Assembly: GCA_964533965.1 (NCBI GenBank)
Contig: CAZHNN010000012.1
Coordinates: 14,265 to 78,264, forward strand
Direction of reading: 5' to 3'
Source: RGIG3178 sp964533965
Lineage (GTDB): Bacteria > Bacillota > Clostridia > Christensenellales > QAND01
DNA: 64,000 bases
Below the pieces are notes generated by a model. The model made no database searches. It saw nothing but the letters and a program-made list of their open reading frames with translations, and was not told the origin of the DNA. The translations under genes were made by a program, and so were the position numbers. Below, in pieces: positions 17,590-25,841 of the stretch. Numbering within the stretch: position 1 is the stretch's first letter; each line of letters starts with the position of its first letter.

Positions 17590-17895
17590 ATGTACGCAAT
17601 CGTACAAACAGGCGGAAAGCAGTACAAAGTCCAGCAGGGCGATGTGCTGTATGTGGAGAAGTTGGAAGCACAAGACGGAGAGTCCATTAGCCTTGATGTC
17701 CTGATGGTGGTGGACGGGGAAGCCCGCAAAGTGGGTACACCGCTGCTTGATGATGTGAAAGCGACCGCGAAGGTCGTATCGCAGGGCAAGGGGAAGAAGA
17801 TCATCATCTACAAGTACAAGGCGAAGAAAAACATCCGCAAGAAGAACGGCCATCGTCAGCCGTACACGAAGCTAGAAATCGTATCCATCGGATAA
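17590..17895 (+). CDS. rplU: 50S ribosomal protein L21
   Basis: Ribosomal large-subunit protein that binds 23S rRNA. The 101-residue protein shows MYAIVQTGGKQYKVQQGD at the N-terminus and the C-terminal KYKAKKNIRKKNGHRQPYT signature. The ATG at 17590 follows GGGGAGGTG. The next gene is rpmA, without the prp protease gene usually found between them in Firmicutes. Confidence 0.97.
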   Translation: MYAIVQTGGKQYKVQQGDVLYVEKLEAQDGESISLDVLMVVDGEARKVGTPLLDDVKATAKVVSQGKGKKIIIYKYKAKKNIRKKNGHRQPYTKLEIVSIG

Positions 17896-17925
17896 TTCCG
17901 TAAAGACAAAGCGAGGTGTGAACCC

Positions 17926-18189
17926 ATGGCACATAAAAAAGGCGTAGGAAGCTCGAGAAACGGGCGCGACAGCGAATCGAAACGGCTTGGCGTCAAGCGC
18001 GGTGACGGACAGTTTGTGCTTGCAGGCAACATTTTGGTGCGTCAGCGCGGAACCAAGATGCTTCCCGGGAATAATGTCGGCATCGGCAGCGACGACACGC
18101 TGTTTGCTCTCGTTGACGGCAACGTGAAGTTCGAGCGCAAAGGCCGCGACAAGAAACAGGTTTCGGTATACGCGGAAGCCGCTCAGTAA
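17926..18189 (+). CDS. rpmA: 50S ribosomal protein L27, without N-terminal extension
   Basis: L27 reaches with its N-terminus into the peptidyl transferase centre. The 87-residue protein starts directly with MAHKKGVGSSRNGRDSESKR. In Bacillus, Staphylococcus and many clostridia L27 carries a roughly nine-residue extension ending in FF, which the protease Prp removes. Here both the extension and the prp gene are absent. The ATG at 17926 has GCGAGGTG upstream, and no in-frame upstream start would add an FF extension. Confidence 0.97.
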   Translation: MAHKKGVGSSRNGRDSESKRLGVKRGDGQFVLAGNILVRQRGTKMLPGNNVGIGSDDTLFALVDGNVKFERKGRDKKQVSVYAEAAQ

Positions 18190-18201
18190 TTCTAGAGGTA
18201 A

Positions 18202-18229
18202 AAAAAGCGCATAAAGCGCTTTTTTCTTT
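18202..18229 (+). terminator. intrinsic terminator 1 after rpmA
   Basis: Stem AAAAAGCGC/GCGCTTTTT with loop ATAAA, then TCTTTTTC. The flanking A- and T-runs make it symmetrical. Confidence 0.85.
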
Positions 18230-18270
18230 TTCGTAAAGAGATTGGCAGTTCACTTTGAAGGACGAAGAAC

Positions 18271-18297
18271 AAAAGCGCCTAAGCGCTTTTTTTCTTT
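18271..18297 (+). terminator. intrinsic terminator 2 after rpmA
   Basis: Stem AAAAGCGC/GCGCTTTT with loop CTAA, followed by TTTCTTTT. Its sequence nearly repeats terminator 1, about 50 nt upstream. Confidence 0.8.
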
Positions 18298-18321
18298 TGT
18301 ATTTAAACGGTTTACAGTTCT

Positions 18322-18349
18322 TTGCTAAGCACGCAACATGTGCTATACT
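18322..18349 (+). promoter_or_regulatory. promoter of lgt
   Basis: TTGCTA (18322-18327), 16-nt spacer, TATACT (18344-18349), with an upstream TG (18341-18342) forming an extended -10. Confidence 0.7.
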
Positions 18350-18409
18350 GAGCAAAAGATTTATCCCTGTTTATAGGATATATGCAAAGCGGATTGGGGA
18401 AGACAACGG

Positions 18410-19255
18410 ATGAGAAATATAGCCTTTACCATCTTTGGAGTGCCGATCTATTGGTACGGCGTCATGATACTTCTGGGGGTGCTGATGGCGACGTATGTCG
18501 CGATAAGGCTTTCGCGAAGAATCGGATATTCCAGCGAGATGGCAATGGACTTGTTATTGCTTGCGCTGCCGCTTGGCGTCATCGGAGCACGCCTGTACGA
18601 CGTCGCGTTTGAATGGAGCTATTTTCAGAACCATCTGGATGAGATATTTACGCTTAGGATGTCGGGGCTTGCCATTTACGGTGCGGTGATCGGCGGACTC
18701 ATCGCGGGGCTGATACTGTGCAAATGGCGAAAGATGTCGTTTTGGGATCTTGTTGACACCGTGATGCCCGGACTTGTTCTGGCACAGGCGATTGGTCGGT
18801 GGGGGAATTATTTCAACCAGGAACTCTATGGTGCCATTGTACCAAGCGTACACGGACAGGTGCTCTCCGATCTCGCGCTGTTCCCACCGGCGGTCCTTGT
18901 GGATGGGCAGTGGCATCTCGGCTTGTTTTTGATAGAGTCTATGTGGAACCTGCTGGTATTTGCTTTGTTGATATTGCTTTGGAAGAAGAAACCGCAGCTT
19001 CGCGGTGGGGTGTTTTGGGCATATGTGGCGCTGTACGGCGCGGCAAGGGCCATCCTGGAAGGTCTGAGATTGCCGGATTTCAGCCTGATGCTCTGGGGCA
19101 GCACGCTGCGTGTCTCGCAGCTGGTGAGTATAGTAATGGCGATTGTTGGAATCGTCATGTTCATACGTATCTGGAAAAAGGGAGGCTATCCTCACAAAGA
19201 AGTGCCGATGGTGTATCGTTTGGACAAACAGGAAAAGGATGCGGCTGCTACCTGA
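18410..19255 (+). CDS. lgt: prolipoprotein diacylglyceryl transferase Lgt
   Basis: Membrane enzyme that transfers diacylglycerol from phosphatidylglycerol to the lipobox cysteine of prolipoproteins; PstS in this window is a likely client. The 281-residue protein has about seven membrane helices, the MSGLAIYGAVIGG block with the catalytic His replaced at the usual H-G position by Y-G (as in many Gram-positives), and the signature GRWGNYFNQELYG. The start is ATG 18410, with only a GGGGA-type ribosome binding site. The gene stands alone behind its own promoter. Confidence 0.95.
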   Translation: MRNIAFTIFGVPIYWYGVMILLGVLMATYVAIRLSRRIGYSSEMAMDLLLLALPLGVIGARLYDVAFEWSYFQNHLDEIFTLRMSGLAIYGAVIGGLIAGLILCKWRKMSFWDLVDTVMPGLVLAQAIGRWGNYFNQELYGAIVPSVHGQVLSDLALFPPAVLVDGQWHLGLFLIESMWNLLVFALLILLWKKKPQLRGGVFWAYVALYGAARAILEGLRLPDFSLMLWGSTLRVSQLVSIVMAIVGIVMFIRIWKKGGYPHKEVPMVYRLDKQEKDAAAT

Positions 19256-19344
19256 AGTTTTTTATGGCGGATATGGAAGATTAAACTCAATGCTGCTGAA
19301 CGCACTGACAACTTATATTGTTGTAGATCAAAGGAGGAGCACCC

Positions 19345-19881
19345 ATGCACTATACATTCAAACGCAGTTTGTTTGGCTATAAGCGTGATCAGGTGGAGGC
19401 ATGTATAGATGCGTTGGACAAGCAGCTCAAGCAGCAACAGGAGGAATACGAGCAGCGCATCAAGCAGGTTGTGGAGGAAAATGTCCAGCTATCCGTGGAG
19501 CTGAAAGTGGCGCGCTCCGGCTATAAGGATTCGGCCGAATTGATGATGTCCGCCCAATCCCGCGTACGAGATCTGGAACGCTATTTGGAATTGGAACGGC
19601 AGCGGGTTTCAAAGCTGGAACAACAGCAGCTCAAGCTCAAGAAAACCCAGCCCGATACTGGTTCCACACTCATTCAGTCGTTGCAGGAGCGCATTGCGGC
19701 GCTCGAGGCTGCGCAGACCATTCTCGCGGAAGTGGAAAAGCGCGATGACGGAACGCTCTTTGAGGGAACATCCTATATCTTTCCCGAAGGCATCAATGCT
19801 GCGGACGAGAACAATGCCAACGCGCGCGGGCTGATGCAGCGCGTGTACCGCATGCGCTCTTTAGAGCAGGAATCACGGTAA
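19345..19881 (+). CDS. DivIVA-like coiled-coil protein
   Basis: Short DivIVA/GpsB-family protein, probably a membrane-curvature or wall-machinery adaptor. Residues 1-45 (FKRSLFGYKRDQVEACIDAL) match the DivIVA N-terminal lipid-binding domain (F-x3-L-x-GYx2-xQV). Residues 25-125 are charged, Gln/Glu/Leu-rich coiled coil; the last 50 residues are non-coiled (LFEGTSYIFPEG). The ATG at 19345 has AAAGGAGGAG. At 178 residues it is longer than GpsB and shorter than many DivIVA proteins. Its exact role is not readable from sequence. Confidence 0.75.
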   Translation: MHYTFKRSLFGYKRDQVEACIDALDKQLKQQQEEYEQRIKQVVEENVQLSVELKVARSGYKDSAELMMSAQSRVRDLERYLELERQRVSKLEQQQLKLKKTQPDTGSTLIQSLQERIAALEAAQTILAEVEKRDDGTLFEGTSYIFPEGINAADENNANARGLMQRVYRMRSLEQESR

Positions 19882-19907
19882 GCACAGCTAAAAAGCGGAT
19901 AAAAGAA

Positions 19908-19937
19908 AAGGAGGGCATCGCCCTCCTTGGTTTTTTC
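19908..19937. terminator. bidirectional terminator between the DivIVA-like gene and pyrE
   Basis: Stem AAGGAGGG/CCCTCCTT with loop CATCG. It has GGTTTTTTC on the plus-strand side and an A-rich run (AAAAGAAAA) that reads as a T-run on the minus strand. It serves two convergent genes. Confidence 0.85.
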
Positions 19938-19939
19938 TT

Positions 19940-20605
19940 TTAGCCCAGCACGCAATACTTATCCATATATTCGCGCATGAGCGGCAATACGTGCGCATAT
20001 TCGGGCAATTTTCCAAGGAATTCGTAAATGTCCGTCACGTTAACAATGGCATGGATAGTGATGCCGAATTGTTCCTTGACCTCCTGCACGGCGGTGTGCT
20101 TGCCGTCCGCGCCAACCTCGCACCGATTGACCGAGATGAACATATCCGAAACCGTTACGTCGCCCTGCGCCTTTAAAATCGGAACCGTTTCACGCACGGC
20201 GGTACCTGCCGTTATAACGTCCTCGATGATGGCGATGCGGTCCCCGTCCTTGGGAATATAGCCGACCAAGCTGCCGCCTTCACCGTGATCCTTGGCTTCC
20301 TTGCGGTTGAAGAAGAAGGGTTTATCCAGGTTGTGATCCGTTGCCAGGCTCATGGCAGCTGCGGTGACCAGCGGGATGCCTTTGTATGCCGGGCCGAACA
20401 TGGCATCGAAACCATCTCCAATGGAATCGACGATACAGTTGGCATAGTATTTGCCCAGCGTCGCGATCTGCGAGCCCGTCTTATAGTTGCCTGTGTTGAT
20501 GAAATAGGGTGACAGCCTGCCGCTCTTGGTCTTGAATTCGCCAAAGCGCAGTACATCCGATTGCATCATAAATTCAATAAAGGCTTGTTTATCAAGATTT
20601 GGCAT
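19940..20605 (-). CDS. pyrE: orotate phosphoribosyltransferase
   Basis: Joins orotate and PRPP to orotidine 5'-monophosphate in pyrimidine synthesis. The 221-residue protein has the PRPP-binding motif IAIIEDVITAGTAVRE and GPAYKGIPLVTAAAM, which hold the phosphoribosyltransferase loop residues. The ATG at 20605 (MPNLDKQAFIEF) has a strong AGGAGG ribosome binding site; the upstream in-frame extension crosses the promoter and is not used. No other pyr genes are adjacent. Confidence 0.95.
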   Translation of the reverse strand: MPNLDKQAFIEFMMQSDVLRFGEFKTKSGRLSPYFINTGNYKTGSQIATLGKYYANCIVDSIGDGFDAMFGPAYKGIPLVTAAAMSLATDHNLDKPFFFNRKEAKDHGEGGSLVGYIPKDGDRIAIIEDVITAGTAVRETVPILKAQGDVTVSDMFISVNRCEVGADGKHTAVQEVKEQFGITIHAIVNVTDIYEFLGKLPEYAHVLPLMREYMDKYCVLG

Positions 20606-20648
20606 GGATCGTTCCTCCTGCAAAAACAATACGTTATAAACCAAGAAT

Positions 20649-20677
20649 ATTATACGGGAGGGAAGGAATTTGCGCAA
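20649..20677 (-). promoter_or_regulatory. promoter of pyrE
   Basis: Minus-strand TTGCGC (20672-20677), 17-nt spacer, TATAAT (20649-20654). Confidence 0.7.
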
Positions 20678-20761
20678 AGGTTTCTTCGTGAAGAAAGAAA
20701 TGCCTTTCGCCCGTAGGTTATATGGGGAGGAGATTTTTGGAAAAATTCTCTGTTCGGGATG

Positions 20762-20789
20762 TTGCAAAAATGAAAAAGCGGAGTATAAT
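20762..20789 (+). promoter_or_regulatory. promoter of the ctsR-mcsA-mcsB-clpC operon
   Basis: TTGCAA (20762-20767), 16-nt spacer, TATAAT (20784-20789). The CtsR operator lies immediately downstream, over the expected transcription start. Confidence 0.8.
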
Positions 20790-20798
20790 AGGATCAAA

Positions 20799-20815
20799 GG
20801 TCAAAGAAAGGCAAA
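20799..20815 (+). promoter_or_regulatory. CtsR operator
   Basis: GGTCAAAGAAAGGCAAA matches the CtsR direct-repeat consensus RGTCAAANANRGTCAAA with one mismatch in the second heptad. It lies between the -10 and the ctsR start, as expected for autorepression. Confidence 0.85.
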
Positions 20816-20831
20816 GTAAGGGGTGAGCCCA

Positions 20832-21281
20832 ATGTCTGCATTGAGCGATACAATTGAAGCGTTCATTGTGGCAATGCTACAAGAAGAGGATATGGCGGAA
20901 CTCAAGCGGAACCAATTGGCTGCAGAGTTTCAATGCGCTCCTTCCCAGATAAACTATGTGATCAGCACGCGCTTTACAAGCCAACGCGGCTATATCGTGG
21001 AGAGCAGGCGCGGCGGCGGCGGATATATCCGTATCATACGAATGAATGACGGCAAGGAGTTCTTGTACGAAGCTGCGACGCATCCGCCCGTAAAGTTGAG
21101 CTTTGAAGAGGGAAGCGCTTATTTGATACGCATGGTGCAAGGTCAGGCTTTAACCCGCGAACATGCTGCATTGATGCAGTCGGCCATATCGGATGCCGTT
21201 TTGGAAAAGGTGGATCTGGCTGTACGCGATGTGACAAGAGCACGTATATTTCATGCGATGTTGCTGACCTTGGTTCGATAA
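20832..21281 (+). CDS. ctsR: transcriptional repressor CtsR
   Basis: Class III heat-shock repressor of clp genes. The 149-residue protein begins MSALSDTIEAFIVAML, has the winged-helix N-domain with the glycine-rich wing VESRRGGGGYIRI that contacts DNA, and a C-terminal dimerisation domain. The ATG at 20832 is favoured over GTG 20823 because AAGGGGTG lies 7 nt upstream. It is the first gene of the operon and sits behind its own operator; McsB in the same operon inactivates or marks CtsR in relatives. Confidence 0.94.
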   Translation: MSALSDTIEAFIVAMLQEEDMAELKRNQLAAEFQCAPSQINYVISTRFTSQRGYIVESRRGGGGYIRIIRMNDGKEFLYEAATHPPVKLSFEEGSAYLIRMVQGQALTREHAALMQSAISDAVLEKVDLAVRDVTRARIFHAMLLTLVR

Positions 21282-21294
21282 AGGGGGGATCGGA

Positions 21295-21771
21295 ATGCTC
21301 TGTCAACGCTGCAACCAAAAAGAAGCAACCATTCATATTACCCAGATATCCAACGGCATGCTGCGTGAACTGCATCTGTGCAGCGAGTGCGCGGGCAGGC
21401 AATTCATGCCTGATATGCTCACTGGCAAGCAGCTGTTGGAGCAACTGATGCAGAACCAGCGGATGTTGGATATCCGATGCCCTGCATGCGGTACGACACT
21501 CTCGGATTTTCAGCACACGGGCTACATCGGATGCCCGCACTGCTACGAAGTCTTCCGGCAGCAAATGGAGCCGATGCTGCTGGCGGTGCACGGTGTTACA
21601 CGGCACAGTAAGCAGTATGTGCATGCCGAAACAAAAAAAGAACAAGTTGAAGATCAAGGGATCCTGCAGCTGCGCGAAGAGCTCAATAGCGCTATCAGGG
21701 AAGAACGCTATGAGCAGGCGGCGGAACTGCGGGATAAACTTAAAATACTCGAGCGGGAGGGGTCACGATGA
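21295..21771 (+). CDS. mcsA: McsA, zinc-finger activator of the McsB arginine kinase
   Basis: Stimulates the protein-arginine kinase McsB. The 158-residue protein carries zinc-binding CxxC pairs (CQRC at residues 3-6, CSEC near 30, CPAC near 62, CPHC near 78) and a C-terminal UvrB/UvrC (UVR) motif, LNSAIREERYEQAAELRDKL. It starts 13 nt after ctsR and overlaps mcsB (ATGA). Confidence 0.93.
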   Translation: MLCQRCNQKEATIHITQISNGMLRELHLCSECAGRQFMPDMLTGKQLLEQLMQNQRMLDIRCPACGTTLSDFQHTGYIGCPHCYEVFRQQMEPMLLAVHGVTRHSKQYVHAETKKEQVEDQGILQLREELNSAIREERYEQAAELRDKLKILEREGSR

Positions 21772-22757
21772 ACAGGGATATGACCAATGCAATCGTTGTG
21801 ACCAGCAGGGTCAGGCTAGCGCGGAACCTGACAGACTTTAAATTCCCGCATGTGATGAATGAGAAGGAACAAAAACAAGCGATGGATGAAATCATACAGA
21901 CGGCAAAACCGACTGGACTCACCACGCTTTTGGCAAGCAACATGCAAGAGACCTATAAGCAGTGGCTGGTAGAGGAACACCTTGTCAGCCGGGACTGGGC
22001 AAACGCATCGTACGGAGCGGTTTTGCTGTCTAAAGACAGGGATATCTCCGTCATGCTGATGGAGGAAGACCATTTGCGCCTGCAATGCCTGTTGGAGGGG
22101 TTGGCCCTTTCGGAAGCACACCGGCGCATAAAGGCGGTACACCAGGCACTTGCGAAGGAACTGGAGTTTGCGGCGACCGAGGAATTGGGGTATCTTACGG
22201 CATGTCCGAGCAATGTTGGCACCGGGCTTCGGGCAAGCGCGTTGATGCACCTGCCGGCGCTGGTGATAACCGGCCGCGCCAAAGCCGCCTTTAACGAACT
22301 TAAGGGAAAAGGCGTTGAGGTGCGCGGACTCTATGGTGAAGGAAGCGAGGCGACGGGACATCTGTTCCAGATCAGTAACCGCATTTCGCTGGGCATGGAC
22401 GAAGAGGCAATCGTCGCCATGATGACGCAGCATATCCTTCGGATTTGCCAGGCTGAATCGCAGGCACGCGAAGCGCTTCTTGCCCAACACCGTCTGGAGA
22501 TTGAAGATAGGGTAAACAGGGCGTATGGAATACTCAGGTATGCAAAAAAGCTTTCCCGGGATGAGGCCATGATGCATCTGAGCGATGTGATGATGGGCAC
22601 GTCCATGGGTCTATTACAGGATATTCCGGCTAACCTGCCACAATTGATGTGCAGCATACAGCCGGGGCACCTGCAGTTCAGCCGCAGGGATTCGCTTCCG
22701 CAAGAGCAGCAAAGGGCAGAACTTTGCATGGCGGCTTTAGGAAATAACTCATTTTAA
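21768..22757 (+). CDS. mcsB: protein-arginine kinase McsB
   Basis: Phosphorylates arginines on proteins to mark them for ClpC-ClpP. The 329-residue protein has the phosphagen-kinase fold: VTSRVRLARN (nucleotide binding), EEDHLRLQ with the catalytic Glu, TACPSNVGTGLRAS, and RGLYGEGSEATGHLFQISN. All key blocks look intact. It overlaps mcsA and precedes clpC by 30 nt, so the tagging kinase and the unfoldase are co-expressed. Confidence 0.94.
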   Translation: MNRDMTNAIVVTSRVRLARNLTDFKFPHVMNEKEQKQAMDEIIQTAKPTGLTTLLASNMQETYKQWLVEEHLVSRDWANASYGAVLLSKDRDISVMLMEEDHLRLQCLLEGLALSEAHRRIKAVHQALAKELEFAATEELGYLTACPSNVGTGLRASALMHLPALVITGRAKAAFNELKGKGVEVRGLYGEGSEATGHLFQISNRISLGMDEEAIVAMMTQHILRICQAESQAREALLAQHRLEIEDRVNRAYGILRYAKKLSRDEAMMHLSDVMMGTSMGLLQDIPANLPQLMCSIQPGHLQFSRRDSLPQEQQRAELCMAALGNNSF

Positions 22758-22787
22758 TAGATAGAATTTTGAACAGAGGTGACTGAT

Positions 22788-25202
22788 ATGGAATTTCAAC
22801 GTTTTACCCAGGGGGCACAAAAGGCGTTGGAGCTGGCGCAGGAGAATGCCCAGCGGATGGGACATAACTATGTGGGTACCGAGCACTTGCTGCTCGGACT
22901 GGTACAGACCGAAGGCAGCGCCGCAAGTGCTCTTCAAAGCCAGGGCGTAACGCCGCAAAAGATCAGTGAGATGATCGAGCACATCATCGGAAGAGGCGGG
23001 GTGTCCGGCGACAGCTTTGATTTTTCGCCGCGCACCAAGCGCATCTTGCAGATAAGCGCCGCCATAGCCCGGCAGATGGGACATAGCTACATCGGCACGG
23101 AACACTTATTGCTGGCGCTGTTAAGCGAAGGCGATACTGTGGCAAGCCGCATATTGCGCGAATGCCAGATCGATCCCAACCGGATCTTGCAGTCGCTGCA
23201 GGGTCAGGTTCAAAACGGTGCCACCGCACAGGCGGAAGCGCCTGGTGAGACCAAGACGCTGGACAGTTTCGGACGGGATCTGACGCAGATGGCAAAAGAT
23301 GGGTTGCTCGACCCAGTTATTGGCCGCGAGCAGGAGATTGAACGCGTGATCCAGGTGCTGTGCCGCCGCACGAAAAACAACCCTGTGCTTGTAGGCGAGC
23401 CGGGCGTGGGAAAGAGCGCGATCGCCGAGGAATTGGCGACGAGAGTGGCTTCGGGTAACATACCGGAGATTTTAAAGGATAAGCGCGTGATATCCCTGGA
23501 TCTTGCATCCATGGTGGCGGGCACCAAATACCGCGGTGAATTCGAAGAGCGGCTTAAGGCCGTGTTGAGCGAGATCAAGGAAGCGAAGAACATCATTCTG
23601 TTCATCGATGAAGTGCATACTCTAATCGGCGCGGGCGCCGCGGAAGGATCCATCGACGCGGCCAACATACTAAAACCCGCGCTGGCACGCGGCGAGATAC
23701 AGTGCATCAGCGCAACGACACTGGATGAATACAGAAAGCATATCGAGAAGGATGCGGCTCTGGAGCGTAGGTTCCAGCCGGTTATGGTGGGCGAACCTTC
23801 CGCAGAAGATACCCTTGCGATCCTGCGCGGACTTCGTGACCGTTATGAGGCGCACCACCGCGTAAAGATCAGCGACGAGGCATTAAAAGCCGCAGTGTAC
23901 CTCTCCGACCGATACATCACCGACCGGTTCCTGCCCGATAAAGCCATCGACCTGATGGATGAAGCGGCAGCACGCGTACGCATCAAGGCATTCGTATCGC
24001 CGCCGGATCTCAAGGAATTGGAAAAGAAGCTCAGCTCCGTGCAAAAGGAAAAGGAAGAGGCTATCCAGAACCAGAACTTCGAGCGGGCCGCCGCGATGCG
24101 CGACGAGGAGCAGAAGCTAGGCCGTGAAATGGAGCAACTGCGGCAGCAATACAGCCTGAGCAAGACTGAGAAGGAGTTGGTTGTGACCGAAGAGGACATC
24201 GCGAACATCCTCTCCAACTGGACCGGTATCCCGGCAAACAAGATGACCGAGGACGAGTCCGAGCGCTTGCTGCATTTGGAAGAAGTTCTGCACGAGCGTG
24301 TCATTGGACAGGAGGAAGCGGTGACGGCGGTGGCCAGAGCGATCCGCCGTGCGCGCGCCGGGCTGAAGGACCCCAACCGCCCCATTGGAAGCTTCCTGTT
24401 CCTGGGCCCCACAGGCGTTGGCAAGACCGAACTGAGCCGTGCTCTTGCGCAGGCGATGTTCGGGGACGAGAACGCCATGATACGGCTTGATATGAGCGAG
24501 TATATGGAGAAGCATACCGTTTCCCGCATGATCGGCTCGCCTCCGGGCTATGTCGGATACGATGAAGGCGGGCAGTTGACTGAAAAGGTGCGCCGCCGCC
24601 CCTACAGTGTGGTGTTGCTGGACGAAATCGAAAAAGCGCATCCGGACGTGTTCAACATACTGCTGCAGATCCTCGAAGACGGCAGGCTGACCGATGGGAA
24701 GGGGCGCACAGTGGATTTCCGCAATACGGTGGTCATTATGACCAGCAACGTCGGCACCGGCGGCGTCATGCACAAGACGATGGGATTTGGCGCCACAAAC
24801 AGCGCGAATTCGCTGGAGTACCAGATGCTCAAAGAACGCACGCTGGAGTCGCTGAAGTCCACGTTCCGCCCGGAATTTTTGAACCGCGTGGATGAAACGG
24901 TTGTGTTCCACCCGCTCGAGCAGAACGATATCGAGCAGATAGCAATGCTGTTGCTAAAGAGCGTGAGCAAAAGGCTTCGCGAGCGCGATATCGACCTTAG
25001 CTTCACGGTTGCCGCAAGCTCACATCTTGCCAAGATCGGCTTTGATCCCAACTATGGCGCAAGACCGCTGCGCAGGGCGATCCAGCAGCAGGTGGAGGAT
25101 AACCTGAGCGAGGAAATATTGGCCGGACGTGTCAAGTTTGGCGACAAGGTGCTCGTGGATTACAAGAATGACAAGCTCACCTTTGAGACCGTCAAAGCGT
25201 GA
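22788..25202 (+). CDS. clpC: ATP-dependent Clp protease ATP-binding subunit ClpC
   Basis: AAA+ unfoldase that feeds substrates, including arginine-phosphorylated ones, to ClpP. The 804-residue protein contains the N-terminal double Clp-N repeat (residues 1-145), Walker A GEPGVGKSA and Walker B ILFIDEVHT in D1, a middle region with a UVR motif (QNQNFERAAAMRDEEQ), and Walker A GPTGVGKTE and Walker B VVLLDEIEKAHPD in D2. The ATG at 22788 follows AGAGGTG; the GTG three codons earlier is part of the ribosome binding site. It is the last gene of the operon. Confidence 0.95.
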   Translation: MEFQRFTQGAQKALELAQENAQRMGHNYVGTEHLLLGLVQTEGSAASALQSQGVTPQKISEMIEHIIGRGGVSGDSFDFSPRTKRILQISAAIARQMGHSYIGTEHLLLALLSEGDTVASRILRECQIDPNRILQSLQGQVQNGATAQAEAPGETKTLDSFGRDLTQMAKDGLLDPVIGREQEIERVIQVLCRRTKNNPVLVGEPGVGKSAIAEELATRVASGNIPEILKDKRVISLDLASMVAGTKYRGEFEERLKAVLSEIKEAKNIILFIDEVHTLIGAGAAEGSIDAANILKPALARGEIQCISATTLDEYRKHIEKDAALERRFQPVMVGEPSAEDTLAILRGLRDRYEAHHRVKISDEALKAAVYLSDRYITDRFLPDKAIDLMDEAAARVRIKAFVSPPDLKELEKKLSSVQKEKEEAIQNQNFERAAAMRDEEQKLGREMEQLRQQYSLSKTEKELVVTEEDIANILSNWTGIPANKMTEDESERLLHLEEVLHERVIGQEEAVTAVARAIRRARAGLKDPNRPIGSFLFLGPTGVGKTELSRALAQAMFGDENAMIRLDMSEYMEKHTVSRMIGSPPGYVGYDEGGQLTEKVRRRPYSVVLLDEIEKAHPDVFNILLQILEDGRLTDGKGRTVDFRNTVVIMTSNVGTGGVMHKTMGFGATNSANSLEYQMLKERTLESLKSTFRPEFLNRVDETVVFHPLEQNDIEQIAMLLLKSVSKRLRERDIDLSFTVAASSHLAKIGFDPNYGARPLRRAIQQQVEDNLSEEILAGRVKFGDKVLVDYKNDKLTFETVKA

Positions 25203-25206
25203 AGCG

Positions 25207-25249
25207 AAAAAAGCGGACGCAGGACCCAAAAGGTCTGCGTCCGCTTTTT
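25207..25249 (+). terminator. strong intrinsic terminator after clpC
   Basis: Long stem AAAAAGCGGACGCAG/CTGCGTCCGCTTTTT around loop GACCCAAAAGGT, ending in a T-run. Confidence 0.9.
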
Positions 25250-25328
25250 GCACCAATGAAAAGGTTGAAAAATGAAGGGACGCTGGGATAATTTCCTTGT
25301 ATAATAAGACAGTAAAGGAGTGGACGCT

Positions 25329-25841
25329 TTGAAAGAGAGCAACGAAACGACGACTTGCCTATACCGGTCAGATCGTGTGCGCAAGGATCATCCGCGCATT
25401 GCGTTCCGGGGCGCGCTGGATGAGCTGCATGCACAGAATATATGCTGCCAACTCGTACTTCGGCGGGAAGGCGAATTCGATGCAGAGCGCAAATTGGGGT
25501 ATTTGCCTGTTGTCATCCGTGCGTTGATGTCCGCCGAGTATGACGGCCGGGCATTTGATCTTTCTGCATTCAACGACCTGGATTGGGAATCGCTGCATGA
25601 GATATCGCACCGGCCGAAACAGCACTTAGGCATCGACCACCCGATTGTTCATGCGGAGTTTGGAGAAAGCGTTGCGGCTTTAAACCTGCTTCGGACTAAG
25701 GCGCGGGAATGCGAACGGCTTGCGGTCACGGCGTTCGATGCGCAGCGCGAAGATCTTGTGCATGCTCTCAACCGCATGTCAAGCGCAATCTATGTTCTTA
25801 TATGCGAGATCTGTACGAAGAAGGAAGCGACATGCAGGTAG
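25329..25841 (+). CDS. EutT-like cobalamin adenosyltransferase
   Basis: Probably transfers the adenosyl group of ATP to cob(I)alamin. The 170-residue product matches the core of E. coli EutT: KDHPRIAFRGALDEL against KSDPRLGFRAVLDS, then SHRPKQHLGIDHPIV, AALNLLRTKARECE, and the C-terminal LNRMSSAIYVLICE. The N-terminal Cys-rich metal motif of EutT is absent, so it is a shortened form. The start is TTG 25329 with AAAGGAG in good spacing (GTG 25320 is the alternative); a TATAAT lies at 25300-25305. No ethanolamine-utilisation genes are nearby; it overlaps the isomerase gene by 10 nt. A related PduO-like identity is possible. Confidence 0.75.
   Translation: MKESNETTTCLYRSDRVRKDHPRIAFRGALDELHAQNICCQLVLRREGEFDAERKLGYLPVVIRALMSAEYDGRAFDLSAFNDLDWESLHEISHRPKQHLGIDHPIVHAEFGESVAALNLLRTKARECERLAVTAFDAQREDLVHALNRMSSAIYVLICEICTKKEATCR

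Noticed and set aside
22984..24911. Several minus-strand frames of 100-264 codons within clpC.
   Set aside because: Out-of-frame shadows of a fully conserved clpC, with no start signals and no family-like content.
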